Positions 1 to 10,300 of a stretch of DNA of 16,450 nucleotides are shown here, one piece after another; the stretch's first letter is position 1, and the number at the start of each line of letters is the position of its first letter. Origin of the DNA: Syntrophaceae bacterium UBA7544 (GTDB lineage: Bacteria; Desulfobacterota; Syntrophia; Syntrophales; Smithellaceae). The notes beneath the pieces were generated by a model, which was not told where the DNA came from, searched no databases, and saw nothing but the letters and a program-made list of their open reading frames with translations. The stretch spans positions 424-16,873 of the forward strand of contig DLME01000057.1 in assembly GCA_002479215.1 (NCBI GenBank). The letters are read 5' to 3'. The translations under genes were made by a program, and so were the position numbers.

Positions 1-1614
<1,614 letters not shown>

Positions 1615-1649
1615 ACAGAATTATTTTTATTCCAACAAAGGCGATTTGT

Positions 1650-2510
1650 ATGACAAAAAAAGAAAATACTTCCCATAAAGAAATACTGCGGATTATAAAA
1701 AATGCACTTGCTGAGGATATCGGCAAAGGGGACATAACCACGGCGGCAATTATCCGCGGAAACAAGAGAGGGCAGGCGCAAGCCATTGCCAAAGACGATT
1801 TCATCATAGCCGGAATTAATGTTTTCCAAAAAACCTTTCTTTTTTTAGATGACCGGATTGAATTTGAGGCCTTGATCGCTGACGGAGAAAAAGTTAAGAA
1901 AGGTGAAACTATAGCTCAAGTTACTGGTCCACTAACCTCCATTCTTCGGGCGGAGCGAGTAGCCCTCAATCTTTTTCAACGGATGTGCGGTATAGCAACT
2001 TTAACGAGAAAATTTGTGGAAGCCGTACACGGTACAAAAGCAAAAATTCTCGATACCCGCAAAACCATACCCGGTTTGAGGCTGTTGGATAAAATGGCGG
2101 TAAAAATCGGGGGTGGTTTTAATCACCGGATGGGGCTTTATGACGGCGTGTTGATCAAAGATAACCACATTGCCGCAGCGGGCGGTATTCAAGCCGCAGT
2201 AGCAGCGCAAAAGAAAAGCTATACCAAAAAGTTAAAAATTGAAGTCGAAACTAAAAATTTGATAGAAGTCGAGGAAGCGTTAAACTCCGGTGTGGATATT
2301 ATCATGCTGGATAATATGCCTGTTGATGAAATGACGAAAGCCGTGGCGCTAGTCAGGGGAAAAGCGCTTTTGGAAGCATCCGGCAATGTCAGCCTGCAAA
2401 ATGCTGCCCGAATTGCGGCTACCGGTGTGGACTTTATTTCAGTGGGAGAAATTACGCATTCTGTAAGGGCGGCAGACATCGCCTTAAAAATTATGGCCAG
2501 CGCAATTTGA
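1650..2510 (+). CDS. nadC: Nicotinate-nucleotide pyrophosphorylase (carboxylating)
   Basis: Quinolinate phosphoribosyltransferase: converts quinolinate and PRPP to nicotinate mononucleotide, CO2 and PPi in de novo NAD synthesis. The 286 residues match the usual family length. Motifs seen: EDIGKGDIT (22-30) and VALNLFQRMCGIAT (104-117) of the N-terminal sandwich domain; then the barrel signatures DTRKTIPGLRLLDKMAV (135-151), GGGFNHRMGLYDGVLIKDNH (154-173), EVETKN (198-203), MLDNM (219-223) and LEASGNV (241-247), which line the quinolinate/PRPP site. All are intact. An AAAGG at 1637-1641 lies a suitable distance before the ATG. It sits between valS and ndk; partners nadA and nadB are not in the window. 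Confidence 0.96.
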   Translation: MTKKENTSHKEILRIIKNALAEDIGKGDITTAAIIRGNKRGQAQAIAKDDFIIAGINVFQKTFLFLDDRIEFEALIADGEKVKKGETIAQVTGPLTSILRAERVALNLFQRMCGIATLTRKFVEAVHGTKAKILDTRKTIPGLRLLDKMAVKIGGGFNHRMGLYDGVLIKDNHIAAAGGIQAAVAAQKKSYTKKLKIEVETKNLIEVEEALNSGVDIIMLDNMPVDEMTKAVALVRGKALLEASGNVSLQNAARIAATGVDFISVGEITHSVRAADIALKIMASAI

Positions 2511-2578
2511 GGAATTTATTCTTCGTTTTAAGATGTTTAGAAAAAGATAAATTGACAAAAAAATGCCAATATTATTTA

Positions 2579-2608
2579 TTGCAAAAATATACTGTAAATA
2601 ATTATAAT
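2579..2608 (+). promoter_or_regulatory. Predicted sigma70-type promoter ahead of ndk
   Basis: TTGCAA at 2579-2584 and a perfect TATAAT at 2603-2608 are separated by 18 bases, inside the very AT-rich 157-base nadC-ndk gap and 59 bases before the ndk start. A second candidate -35, TTGACA at 2552-2557, lies just upstream but only has weak -10 partners (TTTATT at 2575-2580). This suggests ndk and the genes after it can be transcribed independently of valS-nadC. Pattern-based only. Confidence 0.45.
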
Positions 2609-2667
2609 AACAAAGTATCACCGGGTGGAATAAATTGTAACTATAAAATATTTAAATTGGAGTCGAT

Positions 2668-3174
2668 ATGGCAATTGAACAAACATTGATACTTATTAAA
2701 CCAGACGGACTTGTTAAATCGCTTACGGGCAATGTCATTTCCAGATTGTCAGAGGCAAAACTGACTATTATGGGGGCGAAAGTTGTACGCGTCAGCCGGG
2801 AGCTTGCTGAAAAACATTATGAACATCTCAAAGAAAAACCATTTTTCGCCGAATTAATAAACTATATCATTGGAGATGTGCACAAGACGTATAGAGTGCT
2901 TGCTTTAGTGTATCAGGGTGAGGATGCTATAAAGAAAATCCGGGATATTGTGGGTGAAACAGATCCGGAAAAGGCAAATCCGGTATCCATAAGAGGAGCG
3001 TATGGAAGAATTACGACCAGCGGGGTATTTGAAAACGTTGTCCACGCCTCTGCTAATTCTGAAGATGCGGAAAAAGAAATAAAGCTCTGGTTTCAGCCCG
3101 ATGAGATTGTCGAAGATTTGTATCCGATAAAAGAAGTGACCATTAATAATTTAAAAAAGACCGTTTGGGCATAA
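2668..3174 (+). CDS. ndk: Nucleoside-diphosphate kinase, long variant
   Basis: Transfers the gamma-phosphate from ATP to nucleoside diphosphates through a phospho-histidine. Seen: N-terminal LILIKPDGLV (7-16), HYEHLKEKPFF (50-60), IRGAYGR (108-114), then the active-site stretch ENVVHAS with the catalytic histidine at residue 126. At 168 residues it is longer than the ~140 of typical bacterial Ndk. Compared with the common pattern there is extra sequence between the IRG block and the active-site His (ITTSGVF), and a tail after the usual C-terminus (about residues 148-168). The common HGSDS motif reads HASAN. It is probably a functional member of a divergent Ndk subgroup; the extension's role is unknown. 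GGAG at 2659-2662 precedes the ATG, and a promoter is predicted in the gap upstream. Confidence 0.93.
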   Translation: MAIEQTLILIKPDGLVKSLTGNVISRLSEAKLTIMGAKVVRVSRELAEKHYEHLKEKPFFAELINYIIGDVHKTYRVLALVYQGEDAIKKIRDIVGETDPEKANPVSIRGAYGRITTSGVFENVVHASANSEDAEKEIKLWFQPDEIVEDLYPIKEVTINNLKKTVWA

Positions 3175-3286
3175 TAAACCATCAGGTTGAAGCTCAGATA
3201 CAACACTTATGAAATTATTACTTGCGGTTGAAATTGCTATTCAAAAATTAACCTAATATATTCTCTCCCAATTCTTATTTATCTTT

Positions 3287-4102
3287 ATGGACTATGCCAT
3301 TCAACTATTGGAAAATAAACTTGCGGGAAGTCTTATCGGGCATAAGATTCATTTTTATCCGGAAAGCGGTTCCACGAATGATGAAGCATTTAATCTTGCT
3401 GCCGCAGGTTCGCCTGAAGGCACTGTTGTTATTGCCGACAGCCAGACCAAAGGCAAAGGGCGCTTGCAGAGAGTCTGGCATTCGCCTTCAGGAAGTAATA
3501 TTTACACTTCCATTATCCTGCGTCCTAACTTAAAGCCGGATCGTGCGCCGCAGATTTCTATATTAGCCGGTGTCGCAGTAGCCGAAATTATGGATAATTT
3601 CTGTCCCGGCATGGTTAGTCTGAAATGGCCCAACGATGTTCTTTTGAAGGAGAAAAAAGTATGCGGTATTCTGGCGCAAATGAAAACATCAGCAAGCCGA
3701 GTTGATTTTATTATCTTGGGTATCGGCATTAATATAAACATTAACTATAATCAATTGCCGCAGGATATTAAAAATACCGCCACGTCTTTAGCTATAGAAA
3801 CAGGGAGAAAAATTTCCCGTCAGGAATTAATAATTGGCCTGTATGAAAATCTGACAAAATGGTATAAAAAGCTTATTGAGGATGGTTTTAGCGCTGTAAA
3901 AGAAAAGTGGTTGAGCATGACGCCGATGATTGATAAGAGAGTTCAAATAATATCCGGTGATGAAGTGATAAGCGGAAAAGCGCTAGGTATTGACGAACAA
4001 GGTTCACTACTGCTACTTACGGCGGAAGACAGAAAAATCAAGATATCCGTGGGAGATGCAACAATATTAAAGGAGACTCAAAAAAATGTTGCTGGTAATT
4101 GA
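3287..4102 (+). CDS. birA: Biotin--[acetyl-CoA-carboxylase] ligase, stand-alone type
   Basis: Activates biotin with ATP to biotinyl-AMP and attaches it to the lysine of biotin carboxyl carrier domains. Catalytic motifs seen in 271 residues: SGSTNDEA (27-34), the biotin/AMP loop [16 protein letters not shown] (55-70), KWPNDVLL (113-120) followed by KKVCGILAQ (123-131), and a small SH3-like C-terminal domain (about 215-265). There is no N-terminal helix-turn-helix, so this is a group I ligase and, unlike E. coli BirA, should not itself repress biotin genes. The ATG at 3287 lacks an obvious Shine-Dalgarno; an in-frame stop at 3254-3256 leaves no better upstream ATG, GTG or TTG. Its end overlaps coaX by 17 bases. 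The likely clients are biotin-dependent carboxylases or decarboxylases encoded elsewhere. Confidence 0.94.
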   Translation: MDYAIQLLENKLAGSLIGHKIHFYPESGSTNDEAFNLAAAGSPEGTVVIADSQTKGKGRLQRVWHSPSGSNIYTSIILRPNLKPDRAPQISILAGVAVAEIMDNFCPGMVSLKWPNDVLLKEKKVCGILAQMKTSASRVDFIILGIGINININYNQLPQDIKNTATSLAIETGRKISRQELIIGLYENLTKWYKKLIEDGFSAVKEKWLSMTPMIDKRVQIISGDEVISGKALGIDEQGSLLLLTAEDRKIKISVGDATILKETQKNVAGN

Positions 4103-4865
4103 CGTAGGCAATACCAATACTGTGCTGGGACTTTATGACGGCGATCAGCTGATTCATGACTGGCGAATTCGTACGGAGATTGATCACACAATTGATGAAT
4201 ATGGTATGCTCATTTTTAACTTGTATCAGTCCAGCAGAATGAAAACCGAAAAAATTAAAGCAGTAAATGCGATTATTATTTCGTGCGTAGTACCGCCGAT
4301 GCTCAATATCTTGGAACCTTTGTGTGTAAAATATTTCAATGTAAAACCGTTGATCGTAGGACCTGGAATTAAAACAGGAATGCCTATTTTTTATGATAAT
4401 CCCAAAGAAGTAGGAGCCGATAGAATCGTTAATGCCGTTGCCGCTTACGATAAATACCGGCAGGCGGCAATTATAATTGATTTCGGTACGGCGACGACTT
4501 TTGATTATATTTCACCAAAAGGAGAATACATGGGGGGATGTATCGCGCCCGGAATAATGATTTCCAGCGAAGCGCTATTTGAACGGGCGGCAAGGCTTCC
4601 CCGCGTGGAATTGAGCAAGCCTAAATCGGTGGTTACCAAGGATACAGTGAGCGCAATGCAGGCGGGAATTATTTTTGGTTATGCCGGACTCATTGACGGC
4701 ATTGTGGAGAGGATGAAAGCCGAGATAAAAACTAAACCTCTGGTAATCGCCACGGGAGGATTGGCTCGCTTAGTGGCTTCGGAAACAAAATGCATCGATA
4801 AAATTGAAGATATGCTGACTTTGGAAGGTTTACGCATTATTTATAACTTAAACAGCAAATCATGA
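4086..4865 (+). CDS. coaX: Type III pantothenate kinase
   Basis: Phosphorylates pantothenate, the first committed step of coenzyme A synthesis. The 259 residues carry the CoaX/ASKHA signatures: [12 protein letters not shown] (6-17, phosphate-binding), [13 protein letters not shown] (88-100), [12 protein letters not shown] (110-121), the second phosphate motif DFGTATTFD (132-140) and GGCIAPGI (150-157). Type III kinases are typically insensitive to CoA feedback and need a monovalent cation (family knowledge). An AAAGGAG at 4069-4075 within the end of birA gives a 10-base spacing to the ATG at 4086; the 17-base overlap with birA suggests translational coupling. coaE follows 63 bases later, so the first and last CoA steps sit side by side. 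Confidence 0.96.
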   Translation: MLLVIDVGNTNTVLGLYDGDQLIHDWRIRTEIDHTIDEYGMLIFNLYQSSRMKTEKIKAVNAIIISCVVPPMLNILEPLCVKYFNVKPLIVGPGIKTGMPIFYDNPKEVGADRIVNAVAAYDKYRQAAIIIDFGTATTFDYISPKGEYMGGCIAPGIMISSEALFERAARLPRVELSKPKSVVTKDTVSAMQAGIIFGYAGLIDGIVERMKAEIKTKPLVIATGGLARLVASETKCIDKIEDMLTLEGLRIIYNLNSKS

Positions 4866-4885
4866 CGACTTCGTAAAGAGTCGTC
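4864..4885 (+). terminator. Hairpin overlapping the coaX stop codon
   Basis: GACGACT (4864-4870) and AGTCGTC (4879-4885) form a perfect 7-bp stem with an 8-base loop, starting inside the coaX TGA. The sequence after it is CGG and then AT-rich, but without an immediate T-run, so it is at best a weak or partial terminator. It may instead be an RNA-stability or translation-spacing element between coaX and coaE. Confidence 0.3.
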
Positions 4886-4928
4886 CGGTATTTATAGTTT
4901 TAGGACTTATTACGAGGTTATCGAAAAA

Positions 4929-5567
4929 ATGTTAAACGTCGGATTGACGGGAGGTATTGCTTGCGGAAAATCTACAGTATCGGAGATGTTTATTCGGCAT
5001 GGCGCTCATTTGATTGATTTCGATCAGCTTGCGCACAAAGTTGAAAAACCGGGACAACCTGCTTGGGGAAAAATCGTCCAATATTTTGGCGAAAGTATTC
5101 TGCTGCCGGATAAAAATATTGACCGTTATAAATTAGCACAGATTGTTTTTGCCGATTCACAAAAGCTCAAAACCCTCAACGGTATCGTCCATCCTTACGT
5201 ATCGAACGAGTGGAAAACCCTTCTGGAAAAAATTGAAAAAAAAGAAAAAAACGTCATAATTTTATCGGATGTTCCTCTTTTGTTCGAGGAAAATATGCAG
5301 CATCTTTTCGATTTGACTTTGCTGGTTTTAATATCTCCCGCTGAGCAAATTCAGAGGCTGATTGCCCGCAATGGTTTGAGCAGAGATGAAGCCAAAAAAC
5401 GCCTTATGAACCAGATGCAGATTGGCGAAAAGGCTCGATTGGCGGATATTGTGATTGATAATCAAAAGACTGTTGCCGAAACGGAAAAAAAAGTGGAAGA
5501 AGTATGGCAAAAGCTTTTAAAAATTGAAAGAAATAAAACCCAGCATAAAAGCAGAGAAAAAACTTAA
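4929..5567 (+). CDS. coaE: Dephospho-CoA kinase
   Basis: Catalyses the last step of CoA synthesis, phosphorylation of the 3'-hydroxyl of dephospho-CoA. The 212-residue P-loop kinase has Walker A GLTGGIACGKST (5-16), IDFDQLAHKV (29-38), the lid-region HPYV (108-111), SDVPLLFEE (about 129-137) and QMQIGEKARLADIVIDN (about 163-179), all typical of CoaE. The last ~20 residues are Lys/Glu-rich and beyond the conserved fold. GAGG at 4914-4917 is 11 bases before the ATG. It is in line with coaX upstream and the carbonic anhydrase gene 48 bases downstream. Confidence 0.95.
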   Translation: MLNVGLTGGIACGKSTVSEMFIRHGAHLIDFDQLAHKVEKPGQPAWGKIVQYFGESILLPDKNIDRYKLAQIVFADSQKLKTLNGIVHPYVSNEWKTLLEKIEKKEKNVIILSDVPLLFEENMQHLFDLTLLVLISPAEQIQRLIARNGLSRDEAKKRLMNQMQIGEKARLADIVIDNQKTVAETEKKVEEVWQKLLKIERNKTQHKSREKT

Positions 5568-5615
5568 AACTACGGTTTTTCTAATTTTTAAGAATATTAT
5601 TGCGGAGGCAAAAAA

Positions 5616-6233
5616 ATGATTGAAAAGAATGTTCAGGCTGATTTCAGTAAACGCGTATCCGAACCTATTATTGGTTTTTCCACATATGTTCATCCGCTGG
5701 CGGCAGTAATCGGAAATGTAACCTTAGGAAAAAATATTATGGTTGCGCCTGCAGCTTCGGTTCGCGGCGATGAGGGCCAGCCTATTTACGTAGGTGATGA
5801 TTGCAATATCCAGGATGGCGTTGTGATTCACGCGCTGGAAACTGAAGTTGACGGAAAGCCGGTAGAGAAGAATCTCTGTGAAGTGAACTCAAAGAAATAC
5901 GCCGTTTATGTGGGCAGCCGTGTTTCGCTGGCTCACCAGGTGCAAATTCATGGGCCGTCTGTGGTTATGGATAATACTTTTGTAGGCATGAAAGTGCTGG
6001 TGTTTAAATCTGTTGTCGGACAGAATTGTGTAATTGAACCGGCGGCAGTGCTGATGGGCGTGAAGGTTGCCGACGGCCGCTATGTGCCGGTGGGGTCGGT
6101 TATAAAGACCCAGGCCGAGGCCGATAATTTACCGAAGATTACTCCCGATTATCCGCTTAAGGATATGAATAAAGGAGTGCTCCATGTAAATATTGTTCTG
6201 GCGAAGGGTTATTTGGCAGCGGCAAAAAAATAA
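5616..6233 (+). CDS. cam: Cam-type gamma-class carbonic anhydrase
   Basis: Interconverts CO2 and bicarbonate at a trimeric left-handed beta-helix metal site. From memory of Methanosarcina thermophila Cam, the match is close along the whole length: RGDEGQPIYVGD (50-61, with the structural Arg/Asp pair and Glu53 equivalent to Cam Glu62), NIQDGVVIHALE (64-75), AVYVGSRVSLAHQVQIHGP (96-114), then TFVGMKVLVFKS and PDYPLKDMN near the end. Metal-ligand histidines are His72, His107 and His112. The acidic-loop segment ETEVDGKPVEKN (75-86), which separates Cam from shorter CamH proteins, is present. No signal peptide is seen, so the enzyme should be cytoplasmic. A strong GGAGG (5604-5608) sits 7 bases before the ATG. 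It may supply bicarbonate to the carboxylases implied by birA (inference). A non-catalytic beta-helix protein is less likely given the intact site. Confidence 0.9.
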   Translation: MIEKNVQADFSKRVSEPIIGFSTYVHPLAAVIGNVTLGKNIMVAPAASVRGDEGQPIYVGDDCNIQDGVVIHALETEVDGKPVEKNLCEVNSKKYAVYVGSRVSLAHQVQIHGPSVVMDNTFVGMKVLVFKSVVGQNCVIEPAAVLMGVKVADGRYVPVGSVIKTQAEADNLPKITPDYPLKDMNKGVLHVNIVLAKGYLAAAKK

Positions 6234-6243
6234 TGGCAGAGCT

Positions 6244-6963
6244 TTGAGAAAAAGTATAACTATTGTTAATAATGAGAAGCAGAATCAGTGCCTTTCCTGC
6301 GGATCAACGGAAAATATCAATAACCGTAAATATTGTTCGATCAAATGCCGGCAGAATCTCCGGCAGAAACTGAACATGAGAAGCGGTTTACTGCAGGCGT
6401 TAAACACGCGTTACGCGACTTTTTATTTTTCCGACACAATAATTATTCTGGATATAATACCCCGCGGAGTAAAAGAGATATTCAGATTTACGCAACAGCG
6501 ATCAATAAACCACAAACCGGCGGAGGATTTCGGCAAAATGGCCAATATGCTGGGAAGAGCCTGGTGGGAAGAGGAAAAACGCACGGCGAAAAAGTATTTA
6601 GCCTCCCGCCGTGTGCTGGAATTGGCGACAAAATATCCTGCTCAGATATCCTTACGGCCTACAGTAATAAACATCCCCGGTGTTAAAACCAACGCCTTAA
6701 ACTATCTGGGAATTAATAAAGATGATTTAACCTCCGTTGAATTGCGCAAAATCATTAAAACCTCATACCGAAAGCAGGCTAAAATTCATCATCCCGACCT
6801 TGGCGGTCATGCTCCAACTTTTAGAAAGTTGCATAAGGCCTATAAGGAGCTTCTTCATTGGGCGGAAAATCCCAGCTTTATTCACCGTCGTGGTTTTGCA
6901 AATAAGTGGTTTTACGACGGTGAAAATGAAAAATGGGTGCAACCAATACCAATACATAAGTAA
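6244..6963 (+). CDS. Zinc-ribbon and C-terminal J-domain protein, role unknown
   Basis: Residue numbers count from an alternative TTG at 6193. Seen: an N-terminal CxxC...CxxxC knuckle (C33, C36, C48, C52) resembling a zinc ribbon; a middle region with EDFGKMANMLGRAWWEEEKR (111-130) and a PGVKTNALNYLG segment; then a J-domain-like helical region (about 167-222) with the diagnostic HPD at 200-202 in KIHHPDLGG and a following KLHKAYKELL helix. J-domains stimulate DnaK-type ATPases; here the domain is near the C-terminus, unlike classical DnaJ. The start is uncertain: both candidates are TTG. The one at 6193 would encode 17 residues inside the cam 3' end; 6244, chosen here, avoids the overlap but has only a weak ribosome site. 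It follows cam directly and may be co-transcribed. Client and function are not recognised. Confidence 0.7.
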   Translation: MRKSITIVNNEKQNQCLSCGSTENINNRKYCSIKCRQNLRQKLNMRSGLLQALNTRYATFYFSDTIIILDIIPRGVKEIFRFTQQRSINHKPAEDFGKMANMLGRAWWEEEKRTAKKYLASRRVLELATKYPAQISLRPTVINIPGVKTNALNYLGINKDDLTSVELRKIIKTSYRKQAKIHHPDLGGHAPTFRKLHKAYKELLHWAENPSFIHRRGFANKWFYDGENEKWVQPIPIHK

Positions 6964-6966
6964 AAA

Positions 6967-7064
6967 GGTTGATAGGCTGAAGGTAGAAGGTTGATGCAGT
7001 GAGCCTTCAGTCTCGCGTGCCCTTTAGGGTATCGGGGTATGAGTCAGTCTTCAGCCTAATCACC
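6967..7064. repeat. Imperfect inverted repeat cluster in the convergent gap
   Basis: GGTTGATAGGCTGAAG (6967-6982) is matched in inverse orientation by CTTCAGCCTAATCACC (7049-7064), with one small displacement in the arm. A shorter CTGAAGG (6977-6983) also pairs with CCTTCAG (7004-7010). Two mutually exclusive stems are therefore possible just past the 3' end of the J-domain gene. There is no T-run, so it is not a classical terminator. The right arm lies in the decayed mobA tail. Confidence 0.35.
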
Positions 7065-7279
7065 TCTAAATCTTACGGCGTGTTGATGTTGAGGAAGAGG
7101 TGTCCATCTTTGTTGAATGGTTTAATCTTTTCTTCAGGAATACTCACCGGTGATTTTAAGTTTATCCGCGATCAGAGTAGTCTTCTTATCGGGGAAAGAC
7201 AATTTTGGGAATAGACAGCCTACAGCGGCTTAAAACCATCAGATAATTGGGAAACCACAATCGGAAATATATATTCAGT
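7007..7279 (-). pseudogene. mobA: Decayed mobA remnant (molybdenum cofactor guanylyltransferase, C-terminal part)
   Basis: Reading the minus strand in one frame from 7279 gives TEYIFPIVVSQLSDGFKPL, stop TAG (7220-7222), AVYSQNCLSPIRRLL, stop TGA (7172-7174), SRINLKSPVSIPEEKI then KPFNKDGHLFLNINTP, stop TAA (7073-7075), DLEVIRLK, with a final TGA at 7007-7009. Ignoring stops, this follows the C-terminal pattern of MobA proteins: VVP...DG.PLxAVY...CL..I..LL, then IPEE..., then the diagnostic F-NINTP-E-DLE. The TAA stands exactly where the family has Glu, one base from GAA. No frameshift is needed. The N-terminal GTP-binding half is absent; another in-frame TAG (7280-7282) and the end of the neighbouring activase gene (7315) bound it. 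Intact MobA attaches GMP to molybdopterin. This copy cannot make a product. The identification is from recalled family patterns, not a search. Confidence 0.65.
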
Positions 7280-7314
7280 CTAAAATATAAAAGACTTAGC
7301 GCCCGGATAAGACA

Positions 7315-10300
7315 TTATCTGATTATTTTTCTGTCTATGGCCACAGGTTGGACACCTTCTTTTTCCACCATTGTATTAATATTAACATTGCCTTTGAACC
7401 TCAACACATTGAGCATAAATATTTCCAATTTGCTGAGAACATTGGGAGGCAAAAGGTTGCCGTCAATCTCGATGGATATTATCGGGTATTTTCGTTCTCT
7501 GGCCCATGGAGTGAAAAGCCCCTCAATGACTCTTCCAATGAGACAAGCAAAAGGTGAAATATTTACTATGCCGGAGTAGCCGTCCATCATTGCCGTAGCA
7601 GCAACACCGCTCGATACACTGATTTCCGAATAAAGCTCATGGCTCACGAAATATTTTTGGGTGTTTTTCATAATCTCTTGCATATTATGCGGAGTGTGCG
7701 GAACAAGACCTGTTGAGTTCAACGCCCCATGAACGTTTTTTTCCACTTTGTGTTTGTAGGCATGTTCTATATTCCAGTTGATCAAATCCATAATTTCTCT
7801 GGTAAAGATCCGTCGATACCAGGGGATTAAACGCAGTCTTTTTTTGAGTTCATAATTGCGGACAAAATCACAGTAGTAAATCCATTCGGCAATATTAGAT
7901 ATCTTGCCGATAATCCCGTGATTACTGAAGTGTTGAATCAATTCATCCACGGCAAAATCGTCGCGGCGCACATATATCTCGCCAACAATGAGTATCTTGG
8001 GGCATTCATCGATTTTCTTCTTCAAGGGGATATGGGCAATATCGGCCGAAATCTCCTTTAAGATGGGAAGAACTTTGGTGATGTCATGTTCGGCGACACT
8101 GATCATCCTGCGCCAAAGCCGATCATATATTGCCATCGCTTCTATAGGATTTACCGCGCAGGTTCTAAGCGATGTTTCCACGTCTTTCATATAGTCACCG
8201 ATAATAATTCCCCACCACGCATATTTGGCGAAATCCTGACCAAGCTCGGTATAGGAGTTGTCTGAATCCATCGTAATGATAACAACATTTTCCAGACGCA
8301 AATCCTTAAAGAGGTTTTCATAAAAGACGAAGTATTGACCGGTGCGGCATGGTCCTGTTGTGGTAGGAACAAACAATAGATAAATTTCATCCTTGCGGTA
8401 TTTTTCGGAAGATAAATATTTGAGGACGCTGCCTAAGACCAGATGCGACGGCACGCATTCCTTGCCGGAGGCATGATTACGCGCCATCTGCAGAGTATAT
8501 ATATCCGGAACCGGCATCGCTTCCGCATTGACGCCGAATGCTCTGATCGTCGCCGCTATAAGCTCGGCCGATAGCCTGCCCATGCTCGAGAGAAGCAGTT
8601 TGACGCGCGGATTGTTTTTGATAGGAATCTTTTCTTCGGTAACAATATTCTTAATGTAAATTTCTTCGTTGCGATTATTGATAAATCTCAAAGCATTATC
8701 ATATCTGCTCTCGCTGATCTTAGCAACTTTTGACCTGTATCCTTCGATGATGTCCAGAAAAGCCTCGATGCGCGTATCCACTCCGGCATCGGCCGTATGA
8801 GAATCCAACTCCAGAATTAAAAAAGGTTTGGTACCCATTATCCATTTAATATAATGCAGCATAAAAGAATCGGGCGCGCAGGAAAAATTAGAAATATAGG
8901 TAATATATATATTATCTTCATCTTTGAGCAGCATACTGGCTTTCATATCCTGCTGGCCGTAATACCAGTACATATTGGGATAGATCGGCTTATCGGCAAA
9001 AGGAAGAATATCATAAGGGATAACTGAATAGCCGCGGGTTGTATATTTTCGGGGAATGCCCATATTCGCGTCAGTTGTAAAGGCGTTGTAAGGACGTCCC
9101 AGAAGGGCAATAACAGGCCTTTTGGCCTTCCGTGCTTCTTTAAGCGCAGTTTTTCCTAGTTCAGCAAATCGGGCAAAACATTCCGTCTGTTTTTTGTAGG
9201 CGATCGCAAATGCGTTTATAGCTTCGCGTTCAGAAAATCCTAGCATTTTGGCCATTTCAATAAAAGACTCGCTGGCCTTTTCAATGCCGTACATAAAACT
9301 GACAACAGGTGTTAAATATTTATCTTCCGGAATTTCCGGGAATGCTTTTTTGATATAATAAGGCAGAGCTTGTGTAATAGGGCAAAAATTTGCCGGAGAA
9401 TCTTTTTCGTAACTTTCCATATCCCGGAAGTGGGGCAGGAAAATATAATCTAGATTGCGGTCAAATATGTCCTGAACGGCTCCATGGGCAATTTCTGCAG
9501 GAAAACAATAACTGCTTTCGACCCTCGCCGTGCCTTCATGCGAAATGTTCTTCGAGACAACAGTTTCAATTCCTAAAGCGTGAAAAAACCAGGAATAAAG
9601 AGGCCAAAGCGTATAGATGGAAAAACAACGGGGGATTCCAACAATGAAATCTTTCTTCTTGATTAGCTCGTCAGGATCGGGAGCGAATTCCTTAAAGAGG
9701 AGATCGTTGCGCTGTTCAATATAATCAAAAACTTCGCCTTCATTAATTGTTTTTTTCTTTCTGATATTGGCATACTTGTTACACCTGCCGCCGAACATAT
9801 ACTTGTTGTTGTTCACGCTGAGAATGCGTATCGAACAGAAATTATCACAGGCTTGGCACTGAAATTCCTTTTCATAAATAATTTCCGTCATAAGTATGTG
9901 GTCAATATCGTAAGCGGCTTTGGTCAAAAAGTCATCGGATAATTTCTGTTTGGCAAGTATTCCTACGCCAAAACAACCCATTAGTTCGGGATCGGGAGGC
10001 ACCAGAATATCCTTATTCAACAACATGGCAAAAGCCAGAGGCACAGCCTTGTTTTTGGCTACCCCCCCTTGCAGGACGATGTTTTTGCCAATGGTCCTAT
10101 TACCCACAACTCTGTTTAGATAATTAGAGACGATGGAGGTGACGATACCGGCGGTAATATCTTCACGGGAGGCGCCCTGTTGAATAGCGTTGCGGATGTC
10201 CGAGTTGATAAAAGCGGAGCAATGTTCGCCGAACTTCAACGGCTCTTTAGCCTCAATAGCGATATCCCCGATTTCCGAAGCATCGGCGATATTCAAATCG

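Noticed and set aside
2507..2689. A 60-codon frame between nadC and ndk.
   Set aside because: It is low-complexity AT-rich sequence overlapping both neighbours and contains the predicted ndk promoter; no family resemblance.
3175..3286. Promoter or terminator in the ndk-birA gap.
   Set aside because: TTGAAA (3228) and TAATAT (3254) are 20 bases apart, too far, and no stable stem with a T-run was found.
7073..7229. A frameshifted reading joining ADKLKITGEYS to IPEEKIK on the minus strand.
   Set aside because: The alternative single-frame reading continues upstream into the AVYSQNCL and DGFKPL motifs of MobA, so no frameshift is needed.
7007..7279. Recoding or stop-codon readthrough as an explanation for the in-frame stops in the mobA-like stretch.
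   Set aside because: All three stop types occur within about 90 codons and the N-terminal half is missing; ordinary decay explains this without any recoding signal.
6999..7579. Plus-strand frames of 71 and 110 codons in and beyond the convergent gap.
   Set aside because: They are antisense to the mobA remnant and to the end of the activase gene, with no recognisable motifs or ribosome sites.
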